From NCBI GenBank assembly GCA_900635465.1, contig LR134135.1:3410001-3474000 (forward strand): DNA of 64,000 bases, given 5' to 3'. The notes under the pieces were generated by a model. It had not been told where the DNA came from. It searched no databases and saw only the letters and a program-made list of their open reading frames with translations. Origin of the DNA: Lelliottia amnigena. GTDB taxonomy: Bacteria; Pseudomonadota; Gammaproteobacteria; Enterobacterales; Enterobacteriaceae. Shown one piece after another: positions 10,582 to 23,122 of this stretch (its first letter is position 1; every line of letters begins with the position of its first letter). The position numbers and the translations under genes are program-made.

Positions 10582-10942
10582 GCGTCGTTATGTTCCAGTA
10601 GCAAAGCGGACTTCAAGTAATATGTCCTGAATAGTTCGAGTTGCAGCCAAGCAGCGACAACTGAAGTATGGCGGGCATAAAATCCAAACTGAAGATAAGG
10701 TTAACGGCGGGGATAATAACAATTAAAGAAGGGATGGAAATAACAAATAACCAAAAGAACTAACCTGTTTTAGTCATGGTTGTTAACAACAAAACTGGTT
10801 AAGCAACCGACTGAAATATAACCATAAAATTCCTTAAATTTGCCCAACGCAACCCCGCAATGGTGGATGGCCGTTTTAGTTAATGATTAAAAATGTGCTT
10901 TCCGGTACTATGCGGCGGTTTTTTCCGCACTACTGAGAGCAC
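10582..10942. promoter_or_regulatory. divergent cysJ / queD intergenic region
   Basis: These 361 bp are AT-rich and hold no ORF of note. They must contain the leftward cysJIH promoter, CysB-activated in E. coli, and the rightward queD promoter. I see no site I can assign with confidence. A short inverted pair GCGG..CCGC flanks the T-rich stretch at about 10912-10930, just before queD. Confidence 0.5.
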
Positions 10943-11308
10943 ATGATGTCCACCACATTGTTTAAAGATTTCATCTTCGAAGCCGCCCATCACCTCCCGC
11001 ATGTCCCGCAAGGGCATAAATGTGGCCGTCTGCACGGACACTCTTTTATGGTGCGTCTTGAGATTACCGGTGAAGTCGATCCACACACTGGCTGGATTAT
11101 GGACTTCTCCGAACTGAAAGCGGCGTTCAAGCCGACGTACGATCGCCTCGATCACTACTATCTGAATGACATTCCCGGACTGGAAAATCCCACCAGCGAA
11201 GTGCTGGCAAAATGGATCTGGGATCAGATGAAACCGCGGGTGCCGCTGTTAAGCTCGGTGATGATCAAAGAGACGTGTACCGCAGGCTGCGTGTATCGCG
11301 GAGAGTAA
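10943..11308 (+). CDS. queD: 6-carboxy-5,6,7,8-tetrahydropterin synthase
   Basis: QueD converts dihydroneopterin triphosphate to carboxytetrahydropterin, the first committed step of queuosine synthesis. The 121 residues match the E. coli length. Zinc ligands His16, His31 and His33 and the catalytic Cys27 are visible in FEAAHH and [12 protein letters not shown], and the protein ends [14 protein letters not shown] second ATG one codon on is equally plausible as start. The next gene, convergent, is queE of the same pathway. Confidence 0.96.
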   Translation: MMSTTLFKDFIFEAAHHLPHVPQGHKCGRLHGHSFMVRLEITGEVDPHTGWIMDFSELKAAFKPTYDRLDHYYLNDIPGLENPTSEVLAKWIWDQMKPRVPLLSSVMIKETCTAGCVYRGE

Positions 11309-11311
11309 GAA

Positions 11312-11341
11312 AAAGCCCGGCGAATTAACCGGGCTTTTTTT
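11312..11341 (+). terminator. rho-independent terminator after queD
   Basis: An inverted repeat AAGCCCGG / CCGGGCTT closes a short loop and runs straight into a T tract. It starts a few bases past the queD stop. The tract reaches the queE stop codon on the other strand, so it can act for both converging genes. Confidence 0.9.
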
Positions 11342-12013
11342 CAGGCAATATTCAGATACTTATGCGTCTGCATCGACAACCGCCAGTTGCGGGCAATACA
11401 GGTTTCAATGCACAGACGCGTCGCATCGTCTTTCTGACTGATCGGCTGCAGGGCAATGATTCGCTGCTTTTCATCGGTCAACGTTGCCAGCAGTTCATCC
11501 AGCGCTTCGATATCGCGCACGCGACCAACGGGATGTTTAATCTCATCGGCACGCTCAAGCGCCTGCGAAAGCACATCATAGCCACCGCGCATTGTTCACT
11601 TTTGGCGATACGGTAACCCAGGTGGTGTGAGAGCAGCGCACTTCGTGCGTACCGCTGGTTTCAATCTGGCAACTGTAGCCGTTCTTTTCCAGCAAATCGG
11701 TCAGCGACATAAGGTCGTGAATGCACGGCTCACCGCCGGTGATGACAACGTGGCGCGCTGTCCAGCCCTGACGACCAATAATCGCCAGCAGATCTTCAGC
11801 ACTCCCGGCTCCCCATTTATCGCTTTCTTTGGTTTTGGCAAGAATGCTAAACAGCGATACTTCCCGATCTGCCAGTTTGTCCCACGTATGTTTGGTATCA
11901 CACCAGGCACAACCAACCGGGCATCCCTGCAAACGAATAAAAATAGCAGGAACGCCAGTGAAGTAACCCTCGCCTTGCAGGGTTTGGAACATCTCGTTAA
12001 TCGGGTACTGCAT
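11341..12013 (-). CDS. queE: 7-carboxy-7-deazaguanine synthase (radical SAM), one-base frameshift
   Basis: QueE rearranges carboxytetrahydropterin to 7-carboxy-7-deazaguanine with S-adenosylmethionine. The radical-SAM cluster motif CPVGCAWC gives Cys31, Cys35 and Cys38. The start MQYPINEMF at 12013 follows E. coli. The frame breaks at a doubled T at 11592-11593 (plus strand): VSPKVN should run directly into MRGGYDVLSQ. Removing one base gives 223 residues, the E. coli length. The downstream part ends MQTHKYLNIA, as in the family. Confidence 0.92.
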
Positions 12014-12066
12014 AGTCATCTCACTTTGGGGATAATCGTTAATTATCGCAGATCCCCGCCGATGTT

Positions 12067-12777
12067 TCATGCCCGATCGGTGCTGTGTGCCTCAATCGCC
12101 GCGACGAAACGTGTCGTGATTTGCTGAGGACGCGTAATGGCGCCCCCGACAACAACCGTATGAGCCCCCAGCGCAAGACAGCGCGCAGCACGCTCAGGCG
12201 TGTCGACATTGCCTTCAGCCACCACAGGAATACTGACGGCAGCCACCACGTCTCGTAAAAATTCACAGTCATTTTCAGGAAGCGAATGGCCCTGTGTTTC
12301 CGCCGTATAGCCGTATAGCGTGGTGCCCACGCAGTCAAACCCCAGCGCTTGCGCCGTTTTCGCTTCCGCAAGGGTGGCGATATCGGCCATTAACAGCACC
12401 GACGGATAGCGGGACCGGATTTTCCCCACCAACGACTCCAGCGTTTCGCCATCCGGACGCGGTCGGGCGGTGGCGTCCAGCGCGATAATTTCCGGATTCA
12501 CCGTCATCAGTTCATCGATCTCCTTGAGCGTAGCGGTAATAAAGACCTCGCTGCCCGGATAATCTCGCTTAATGATGCCAATCACCGGCAGCGACACCTG
12601 CTGTTTAATGGCAGCGATATCTACCACGCTGTTGGCCCGAATCGCTACCGCGCCACCTTGCGCTGCGGCCAGCGCCATGCGCGACATAATGAATGGGCTA
12701 TGCAGCGGTTCGTTTTCCAGCGCCTGACAGGAGACGATTAATTTGCCTTTCAATACATCCAGTACAGTTTTCTTCAC
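12067..12777 (-). CDS. nanE: N-acylglucosamine-6-phosphate (ManNAc-6-P) 2-epimerase
   Basis: The 236-residue TIM-barrel protein fits NanE, which converts N-acetylmannosamine 6-phosphate to N-acetylglucosamine 6-phosphate. The family's catalytic lysine (Lys70 in GIIKRDY) and glutamate (Glu188 in VAEGNV) are visible, with [12 protein letters not shown] at 100-110. Its start overlaps the PTS gene's stop by four bases (ATGA), so the two are co-translated. In E. coli nanE sits in the sialic acid nan operon. Here it has no nanA, nanK or nanT beside it, so its substrate probably arrives already phosphorylated through the PTS partner. Confidence 0.9.
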   Translation of the reverse strand: MKKTVLDVLKGKLIVSCQALENEPLHSPFIMSRMALAAAQGGAVAIRANSVVDIAAIKQQVSLPVIGIIKRDYPGSEVFITATLKEIDELMTVNPEIIALDATARPRPDGETLESLVGKIRSRYPSVLLMADIATLAEAKTAQALGFDCVGTTLYGYTAETQGHSLPENDCEFLRDVVAAVSIPVVAEGNVDTPERAARCLALGAHTVVVGGAITRPQQITTRFVAAIEAHSTDRA

Positions 12778-14330
12778 GATAAAATCTCTTCCACTTCGTT
12801 TTTGATAATGGTGACATGCGGGCCGTAAATCACCTGGACGCCGTTACCGCGGACGATTACACCGCGTGCACCAGTGGCTTTCAGCGCGGCCTCATTAACC
12901 TTTCCGCCATCCTTGACCGTCACACGTAACCGCGTCGCACAGCAGTCCACCTCGTCCAGATTGTCTTTGCCGCCCAGCCCTGCAATCACCGCCGCCGCGC
13001 GTTCACTTTGCGGGAGGGTGCTTTCGACCACCGCCTCTTTTTCGCGCCCCGGCGTGGCATAGCCAAAACGCGTGATCATGAAGCGGAAGGTGAAGTAATA
13101 GAGGAAGAACCACGGCACGCCGACCAGCGGGACATACATCCAGTTCGTTTTGGCCTCGCCTTGCAGAACGCCAAACAGAATGAAATCGATAAAACCACCG
13201 GAGAACGTCTGGCCAATGGTGATATGCAGAATGTGGGCGAGCATAAATGCCAGTCCATCGAATAAAGCGTGGATGACATAAAGCACCGGTGCCACGAACA
13301 GGAACGAGAACTCAATCGGCTCGGTAATTCCTGTCAGGAAAGAGGTCAACGCTGCGGAAATTAACAGCCCCGCCACGCGCTTTTTATTCTCGGGTTTGGC
13401 GGTGTGATACATCGCCAGACACGCCCCGATCAGGCCAAACATCATGGTGATAAAGCGCCCGGACATGAAGCGTGACGTGCCGAGGTAAAACTGTTGGGTA
13501 TTCGGGTCAGCCAGTTGCGCAAAGAAGATCCGCTGCGTGCCTTCGACCAGATGACCGTTCACGATCTCACTGCCGCCCAGCGCCGTCGTCCAGAAAGGCA
13601 GATAGAAAATATGGTGCAAACCGAACGGGCCTAGCATGCGCAGGATAAAACCATACAGCAGTGTGCCGAGATAACCCGTGGCATCCACCAGGCCGCCCAG
13701 TCCAAAAATCAGTTTCTGAAAGTGCGGCCATACGACCGTCATCGCCGCGCCGACGACGATGGCGGCGAGGGAGCTGATAATCGGCACAAAGCGTGAGCCG
13801 CCGAAGAAGCCGAGGAACTGCGGCAATGCGATTTTATTGAACCGGTGATGCAGAGTGCAGGTGACAAGACCAATCACCACGCCACCAAAGACGCCGGTCT
13901 CCAGCGTCTGAATGCCAAGCGTCATTCCCTGCCCTACGGCACCGGGATTTTCCAGCGCGAGCTTGCCGGTCAGAATCAGCAAGGCATTGATGGTGGCATT
14001 CATCACCAGAAACGCGAGCAATGCTGCAAGCCCAGCCGTGCCTTTGTCCGTTTTCGCCAGACCAACCGCGACGCCAACCGCAAACAGCACCGACAGGTTT
14101 GCAAAAACAATCGAACCCGCGCTGCTCATAATGGTGAAAATGGCCTGCAGCCAGCCGATATCCAGAAACGGATAGGCCGTAAGCGTGTTCGGATTTGATA
14201 ACGCGCCGCCAATACCTAATAGTAAACCCGCCGCAGGCAACACGGCGATGGGTAACATAAACGACTTACCAAAACGCTGGGCTTTTTCAAACCACACGCC
14301 TGATGAGGCACCACTGAACATTTGCATCAT
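12774..14330 (-). CDS. PTS permease, EIICB of the glucose/N-acetylglucosamine superfamily (probable amino-sugar transporter)
   Basis: A membrane sugar permease that phosphorylates its substrate on entry. The N-terminal EIIC domain has about ten hydrophobic segments and the [12 protein letters not shown] motif typical of glucose-family EIIC. A C-terminal EIIB domain follows, with phospho-cysteine near residue 464 in DCCATRL. No EIIA domain is present, so phosphate must come from another protein such as Crr (inferred). ATG at 14330 (518 residues) has an AGAGAG ribosome site eight bases upstream; a GTG at 14339 is less likely. With nanE downstream, ManNAc is the best substrate guess, not proved. 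Confidence 0.85.
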   Translation of the reverse strand: MMQMFSGASSGVWFEKAQRFGKSFMLPIAVLPAAGLLLGIGGALSNPNTLTAYPFLDIGWLQAIFTIMSSAGSIVFANLSVLFAVGVAVGLAKTDKGTAGLAALLAFLVMNATINALLILTGKLALENPGAVGQGMTLGIQTLETGVFGGVVIGLVTCTLHHRFNKIALPQFLGFFGGSRFVPIISSLAAIVVGAAMTVVWPHFQKLIFGLGGLVDATGYLGTLLYGFILRMLGPFGLHHIFYLPFWTTALGGSEIVNGHLVEGTQRIFFAQLADPNTQQFYLGTSRFMSGRFITMMFGLIGACLAMYHTAKPENKKRVAGLLISAALTSFLTGITEPIEFSFLFVAPVLYVIHALFDGLAFMLAHILHITIGQTFSGGFIDFILFGVLQGEAKTNWMYVPLVGVPWFFLYYFTFRFMITRFGYATPGREKEAVVESTLPQSERAAAVIAGLGGKDNLDEVDCCATRLRVTVKDGGKVNEAALKATGARGVIVRGNGVQVIYGPHVTIIKNEVEEILS

Positions 14331-14352
14331 GATTTTCACTCTCTCTTTAATT

Positions 14353-14399
14353 GATGAAAATTTTTACCACATTAAGTTTATAAAATGAAAATTATCATC
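14353..14399. promoter_or_regulatory. candidate operator: inverted repeat between PTS gene and regulator
   Basis: Two near-complementary arms, GATGAAAATTTT (14353-14364) and GAAAATTATCATC (14387-14399), face each other across 22 bp in the 166-bp divergent spacer. The second arm reads GATGATAATTTTC on the other strand. The location, just upstream of the PTS gene, suits a binding site for the neighbouring RpiR-type regulator. Assignment is by position and symmetry only. Confidence 0.5.
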
Positions 14400-14496
14400 A
14401 AAAAAGCGGAGAGGGATCATACTTTTTTAAAATGACTGGCATCTTTCCCCCGCTTTCCGCCACACTAGCGCTAGAAAAACGCATCAAGGACCAGGC

Positions 14497-15322
14497 ATGT
14501 CAGAAAATGAAAACCTGCTGCTCAGGCTGCGCCAAGGCGTCTCTGGATACAGTCCTACGCAGCAAAAGTTAGGATCGTTTATCCTCAACGATCCTTCGAA
14601 AGTGCTTTACCTGACGATTACCGAGCTGGCGCGTGAAAGCGACACCAGCGAAGCGAGCGTGACGCGGCTATGCCGTACGCTAGGGTGTAAGGGATATACC
14701 GAATTTAAAATGGCGCTGGCGCTGGATGTTAAGCGTGAGCATGTACCCGTAAAGAAAGGCGATGAGATTGACGAAATCGTCGAAGAGTCGATTCTGGCGC
14801 TACAGGATACTTCTCGTCTGCTCGACCGGGAAATTTTGTTAAAAGCCGCTCAGGCATTACATCAGTCGCGCTCCATATACATCTATGGCGTGGCGGCAAG
14901 CGCCATTATCGGTGATTATCTGCACTACAAATTGCTTCGTCTCGGCAAGTCGGCACAGCTATTTAGCGATATGCATCGTGCTTCGATGAATGCGACGACC
15001 TTAACGTCTGACGATCTGGTGGTGGCCATTTCGAGTTCCGGCTCGACGCGGGATCTTTTGCACGTCGTAAAACTCGCGCGAAAACGTGGCGCGCAGGTGC
15101 TGGCGTTGAGCAATACCCCGCGCAGTCCGCTGACATCATTGAGCGATATATTGCTGGTGGCTGCAAAGCCAGAAGGCCCGCTCAGCGCCGGGGGCGCTGA
15201 ATGCCAAAGTCGGCGTGATGCTGCTTGTAGAGCTTCTGGCAATGACTTTGATTTCACTGGACGATCGATACGGTGATGCCAGTCAGCAAACGGCCAGCGC
15301 GACGCTTCCGCTACTGTTGTAA
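14497..15322 (+). CDS. MurR/RpiR-family transcriptional regulator, one-base frameshift
   Basis: An N-terminal helix-turn-helix domain of the RpiR type (residues 1-77, with LTITELARESDTSEASVTRLCRTLG) is followed by a SIS sugar-phosphate-binding domain (about 125-250, with AISSSGSTRD and LALSNTPRSPL). It is divergent from the PTS-nanE pair and most likely controls it, sensing a sugar phosphate. The frame breaks in a run of five G at 15190-15194. With four, PLSAGALNAKVGVMLLVELL follows and the gene ends at 15322 with 274 residues. The ligand is unknown; ManNAc-6-P is a guess from context. Confidence 0.87.
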
Positions 15323-15331
15323 CGCAGGCAT

Positions 15332-15360
15332 AAAAAAACCCGCCGAAGCGGGTTTTTCTT
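15332..15360 (+). terminator. bidirectional rho-independent terminator between regulator and eno
   Basis: AACCCGC and GCGGGTT form a stem around a CGAA loop. An A tract precedes it and a T tract follows, so it can stop the regulator transcript on the plus strand and the eno transcript on the minus strand. Confidence 0.9.
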
Positions 15361-15378
15361 TAAATCGAAAGTTCAGTA

Positions 15379-16746
<1,368 letters not shown>

Positions 16747-16756
16747 CTAACTTTTT

Positions 16757-18618
<1,862 letters not shown>

Positions 18619-19411
18619 TTAGAGATCATGTTCCTGGCGTTTTACTTCCTGCCACACCTCTTCCATCAAATCGAGGTCAACACCGGTCATTTCCAGGCCA
18701 CGAGCGGCGACAATACGCTCAACCTCGCGGAAGCGGCGCTCAAATTTCAGGTTGGCTTTTTGCAGCGCGGTCTCCGCTTTCACGCCTAAATGACGAGATA
18801 AATTTACCGTAGCAAACAGCAGATCGCCCATCTCCTCTTCCAGTTTGGCTTCATCGACTACAGCCTGTTTAGCTTCGTGCATGACTTCATCGATTTCTTC
18901 ATGCACTTTGTCCAGCACAGGTCCTAATGAGGTCCAGTCAAAGCCCACGGTTGAGCAACGCTTTTGAATTTTATGGGCGCGCATTAAGGCAGGCAGGTTC
19001 AGCGGAATATCATCCAGCGCGGAATGCTGTGATTTTTCAGCACGTTCAGCACTTTTGATTTGCTCCCAACGGGCCAGCACTTCGGTGCTGTTGTTTGCCG
19101 TTGCCTCTCCAAAAATGTGCGGATGACGACGCTCAAGTTTGTCACTGATGGCCGCGCAAATATCGTCAAAATCGAAACGCGCTTCTTCCCTGAGCCATTT
19201 GCGCGTAAAACACCACCTGGAACAGCAAATCGCCCAGCTCACCGCGCAGATCGTCAAAATCTTCACGCGAAATAGCGTCCAGCACTTCGTAGGTTTCTTC
19301 GAGGGTGTAGGGCGCGATAGTGGCGAAAGTCTGCTCTTTGTCCCACGGGCAGCCGTTTTCCGGGTCACGCAGGCGTTTCATTATGCCGAGCAGGCGGTCG
19401 ATTTGGGTCAT
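18619..19411 (-). CDS. mazG: nucleoside triphosphate pyrophosphohydrolase MazG, one-base frameshift
   Basis: MazG hydrolyses nucleoside triphosphates to monophosphates, and in E. coli it limits ppGpp effects downstream of RelA. Two tandem MazG domains are visible, each with an EExxE/ExxD-type metal-binding core: LEETYEVLDAI in the first, and EEIDEVMHEA with LEEEMGDLLFA in the second. The frame breaks at three C at 19188-19190 (plus strand) that should be two. Repair joins FYAQMAQ to EEARFDFDDICAAI and gives 263 residues, the E. coli length. It is 69 bp downstream of relA. Confidence 0.93.
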
Positions 19412-19480
19412 GAGGAGTTCCTGGTAAAAATGAGAAACGCCGGGCGGCGATGACGCCTTACCCGGCTGGTATAAAGAGGA

Positions 19481-21712
19481 TTAACCGCCGTGCAGACGAC
19501 GGGCGTCAATCACATCAGGCACCTGATTCAGTTTGCCCAGCACGCGGCCCAGCACCTGCAGGTTGTAGATTTCGATTGTCATATCGATGGTGGCGAGCTG
19601 CTCGCGCGTGTCGCTGCGGCTGGCCACGCCCAGTACGTTGACCTTCTCGTTGGCAAGAATTGTGGTGATGTCACGCAGCAAACCGCTACGGTCATTGGCG
19701 GTGACGCGCACCACCAGCGAGTAACCCGCGGAATAGCTTTCGCCCCACACCGCATCCACGATGCGTTCTGGCGCATGAGATTGCAGCTCAGCCAACTGGT
19801 CACAGTCCGAACGGTGAATCGAGATCCCCCGACCCTGAGTAATAAAGCCGACAATCTCATCGCCGGGAATCGGCTGGCAGCAGCGGGCAATATGGTGCAT
19901 CAGGTTGCCGACGCCCTCAACCACCACGCGGCCATTGTCTTTACTGCGATGTGGCGGCGTGTAGGTCTTCTGCTGAAGCTGTTTCAGCGCAGCCGCATCC
20001 TGTTCAGCCGCGCTCGGCTTATTGAACGTCGACTGCAGGAAATTCACCATCTGGTTGAGACGAATATCGCCCCCGCCAATGGCCGCCAACAGCTCATCCA
20101 TTTCGTTGAAGTTGTAGCGCGGCAGCAGGTGTTTTTCCGCTTCTTTCAGGTTGATGCCTAAATGTTCCAGCTCATCGTCCAGGATCTGGCGACCCGCGAT
20201 GATATTTTTGTCGCGATCTTGTTTGCGGAACCAGGCATGGATTTTGGAACGGCCACGGCTGGTGGTGACATAACCCAGGTTCGGGTTCAGCCAGTCGCGG
20301 CTTGGATTCGGCTGTTTCTGGGTGATGATTTCTATCTGATCACCCATCTGGAGCTGATAAGTAAACGGCACGATACGGCCGCCAATCTTCGCGCCGATGC
20401 AGCGATGCCCCACATCGCTGTGGATGTGGTAAGCAAAATCGAGCGGCGTTGAACCTGTCGGCAGGTCAACAACGTCCCCTTTTGGCGTAAAGACATACAC
20501 CCGGTCGTCGAAGACCTGGCTGCGCACTTCGTCGAGCAATTCGCCCGAATCGGCCATCTCTTCTTGCCAGGCGATAAGCTTACGTAGCCAGGCAATACGA
20601 TCTTCATGGCCGGTACGCGTTCCGGTGGACGGACCTTCTTTGTATTTCCAGTGTGCCGCGACGCCCAGTTCGGCGTCTTCATGCATCTGTTTGGTACGAA
20701 TCTGAATTTCAACCGTTTTGCCGCCAGGCCCCAGCACAACAGTGTGAATGGACTGATAGCCGTTCGGCTTTGGATTGGCGACATAATCGTCAAACTCATC
20801 CGGTAAATGACGGAAGTGAGTATGCACTATCCCCAGCGCGGCGTAGCAGTCCTGCAAACGATCGGCGACGATACGCACCGCACGCACATCAAACAGCTCA
20901 TCAAAGGCAAGATGCTTTTTCTGCATTTTGCGCCAGATACTGTAGATGTGTTTCGGTCGGCCATATACCTCTGCGCGCACGTTTTCTTCTTTCATTGCCT
21001 GACGTAATCCGCCGACGAACTCGTCAATATAGTGCTCGCGATCGATACGGCGTTCGTGCAGCAGTTTGGCAATGCGTTTGTATTCCGCAGGGTGCAGATA
21101 GCGGAAGCAGTAATCCTCAAGCTCCCATTTCAGCTGTCCGATGCCTAAACGGTTAGCGAGAGGTGCATAGATATTGGTGCACTCTTTTGCCGCCAGGACG
21201 CGCTCATCTTCAGGCGCATCTTTCACTTCACGCAGATGGGCAACGCGTTCGGCCAGCTTAATGACGACACAGCGGAAATCATCCACCATCGCCAGCAGCA
21301 TGCGGCGAACGTTATCAACCTGTTCGGAAGAGACCGAATCCGTGTGAGCCGCCTTAAGCTGACGAATGGCGGCCATATCCCGCACGCCATGTATTAATTC
21401 AACAACGGATTTCCCTACGCTCTCACGCAGCACGTCCTCGCTGACCACGTCGGCATCCGCAAGGGGGAACAGCAATGCGGCCTGCAGCGTTTCGATATCC
21501 ATGTTCAACATGGAGAGGATTTCGACCATCTCGATGCCGCGCCATAACAGCAAATCAGCATCAGCATGGCCCTGCGTCGTGCGCAGACAATAGGCCCAGG
21601 TTTCGGTTAAGCGTTCACACGACTGCTGGCTGGAAATCCCCAGACTTGCGATCCATTTTTGTGGGTCAAACTCACCAGCTTTGTTGAGATGTGCACTTCT
21701 TACCGCAACCAT
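19481..21712 (-). CDS. relA: GTP pyrophosphokinase (ppGpp synthetase I)
   Basis: RelA makes (p)ppGpp on stalled ribosomes in amino-acid starvation. The start MVAVRSAHLNKAG at 21712 has an AGGAGAGG ribosome site and gives 743 residues (744 in E. coli; one residue is lost in the KEGPSTGT loop). Domains in order: a degenerate HD hydrolase domain with FPLADADVV in place of the active HD motif, the synthetase domain with YQSIHTVV, TGS (DRVYVFTPKGDVVDLP), zinc-finger-like (HHIARCCQPIPGD) and C-terminal ACT. It precedes mazG on the same strand. Confidence 0.98.
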   Translation of the reverse strand: MVAVRSAHLNKAGEFDPQKWIASLGISSQQSCERLTETWAYCLRTTQGHADADLLLWRGIEMVEILSMLNMDIETLQAALLFPLADADVVSEDVLRESVGKSVVELIHGVRDMAAIRQLKAAHTDSVSSEQVDNVRRMLLAMVDDFRCVVIKLAERVAHLREVKDAPEDERVLAAKECTNIYAPLANRLGIGQLKWELEDYCFRYLHPAEYKRIAKLLHERRIDREHYIDEFVGGLRQAMKEENVRAEVYGRPKHIYSIWRKMQKKHLAFDELFDVRAVRIVADRLQDCYAALGIVHTHFRHLPDEFDDYVANPKPNGYQSIHTVVLGPGGKTVEIQIRTKQMHEDAELGVAAHWKYKEGPSTGTRTGHEDRIAWLRKLIAWQEEMADSGELLDEVRSQVFDDRVYVFTPKGDVVDLPTGSTPLDFAYHIHSDVGHRCIGAKIGGRIVPFTYQLQMGDQIEIITQKQPNPSRDWLNPNLGYVTTSRGRSKIHAWFRKQDRDKNIIAGRQILDDELEHLGINLKEAEKHLLPRYNFNEMDELLAAIGGGDIRLNQMVNFLQSTFNKPSAAEQDAAALKQLQQKTYTPPHRSKDNGRVVVEGVGNLMHHIARCCQPIPGDEIVGFITQGRGISIHRSDCDQLAELQSHAPERIVDAVWGESYSAGYSLVVRVTANDRSGLLRDITTILANEKVNVLGVASRSDTREQLATIDMTIEIYNLQVLGRVLGKLNQVPDVIDARRLHGG

Positions 21713-21767
21713 CGTCCTCTCCTTTAGGGACAAGGGCCTGTCGAATTCGACAAGCCGAAACTAATCA

Positions 21768-23065
21768 CTAGAGCTGAAACAACACCATAGATTCCAGGTG
21801 CCCAGTGTGCGGGAACATATCCAGCATTGCCAGACGCTGAATCTGGTAACCCGCACTTAATAATGCCTCGCTGTCCCGCGCCAATGTCGCTGGGTTACAG
21901 GAAACATAGACCACGCGTTTTGGCGCGAGTTTAATTATATGCTGCATTACGCCAGACGCACCTGCGCGTGCGGGATCGAGCAAAATTTTGTCGAAACCGT
22001 GCTTCGCCCAGGGTTGTTGAGTGACATCCTCTTCGAGGTTTTCGTGAAAAAATGTCACATTTTCCAACGTGTTATGACGCGCGTTTTGCTGCCCTTTTTC
22101 GACCAGCGCATTGACGCCTTCTACACCGACTACGCTTGCCGCGCGTTGCGCCAGTGGCAGCGTAAAATTCCCCATGCCGCAAAACAGGTCGAGTACCCGA
22201 TCATCAGGCTGAACATCAAGCCACTCAATCGCTTTCGCAACCATCTGCTGGTTAACACCGTCGTTCACCTGAATAAAATCTCGCGGACTGAACGTTAAGC
22301 GTAGTCCGTCAGAAAGATACCAAGGCGCGTCACCTGAGACGCGCTCAAGTATCTCGCTTTGCGGCGCGAGAAAAAGCGTCAGTTCATGAGAATGCGAAAA
22401 GCGTTCCAGTTTTTCGCGATCCTGAGCGGAAAGTGGCGCAGTGTGGCGCAGCACCATCAGTGGCCCATTATCAGCAAGGACCAGTTCAACATGTCCAAGC
22501 GCACGCCACGCCCTGCAAATCGGAAAGGCAGTTGCGCAAATGCGGGAGCAATGCTTCAAGATGGGGCACCAAAACGGGGCACTGCTTCACATCCACGATG
22601 TCATTCGAGGCCGCTTTGCGAAAACCCATCGCCAGTTTCTGCGTTTTTGGTTCATAGCTCAGGCTTAGACGCGCCCGGCGGCGATATCCCCAGGGCTGCC
22701 CGGAGATAATCTCATTAACGTCATGCTTCATCAGACGCGCCAACGCAGTGCTTTTGGCTGCTCTGTTGTAGCGCAACGCTTGCATGTTGCTGCTGGCAGC
22801 CACCGCACACGCCAAAATGCGGGCAGCGTGGCGTAACGCGTTCAGGGCTATCATTAAGGCGACGTTTTACCTGACCGCGCGAATACTTGCTTTTGTCTTC
22901 CGTCAGGGTGACTTCGGCGCGTTCATTCGGTAATAATCCAGAAATAAACAACGCTTTGCCGTTATGACGCGCAACGCCCTGACCAAACGGGTCCAGGTCT
23001 GTGGCTTCAACAGTTATGATCTGACGCGTCGTCACGCGTCGCTTTGCAGAGTAGAATTGCGCCAT
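21768..23065 (-). CDS. rlmD: 23S rRNA (uracil-1939-C5)-methyltransferase, two one-base insertions
   Basis: RlmD methylates U1939 of 23S rRNA using SAM. A TRAM domain at the N terminus is followed by the iron-sulfur cysteines of [10 protein letters not shown] and by the methyltransferase fold ([14 protein letters not shown]), with catalytic cysteine in [13 protein letters not shown]. Two insertions break the frame: a doubled G at 22756-22757, and a doubled C at 22506-22507 (plus strand). The first repair joins SVALQQSS to [12 protein letters not shown]; the second restores [10 protein letters not shown]. The result is 431 residues (E. coli 433). It is divergent from barA, 57 bp apart. Confidence 0.92.
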
Positions 23066-23122
23066 CGCCGAGAATTTTCTCAAATAAACATAATGACCCT
23101 AATTGTCCCATAACGGAACGCC

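Noticed and set aside
12067..14330. MurNAc uptake system (MurP-like)
   Set aside because: No MurQ etherase is present, and the EIICB domain order (C then B) differs from MurP, which has EIIB first.
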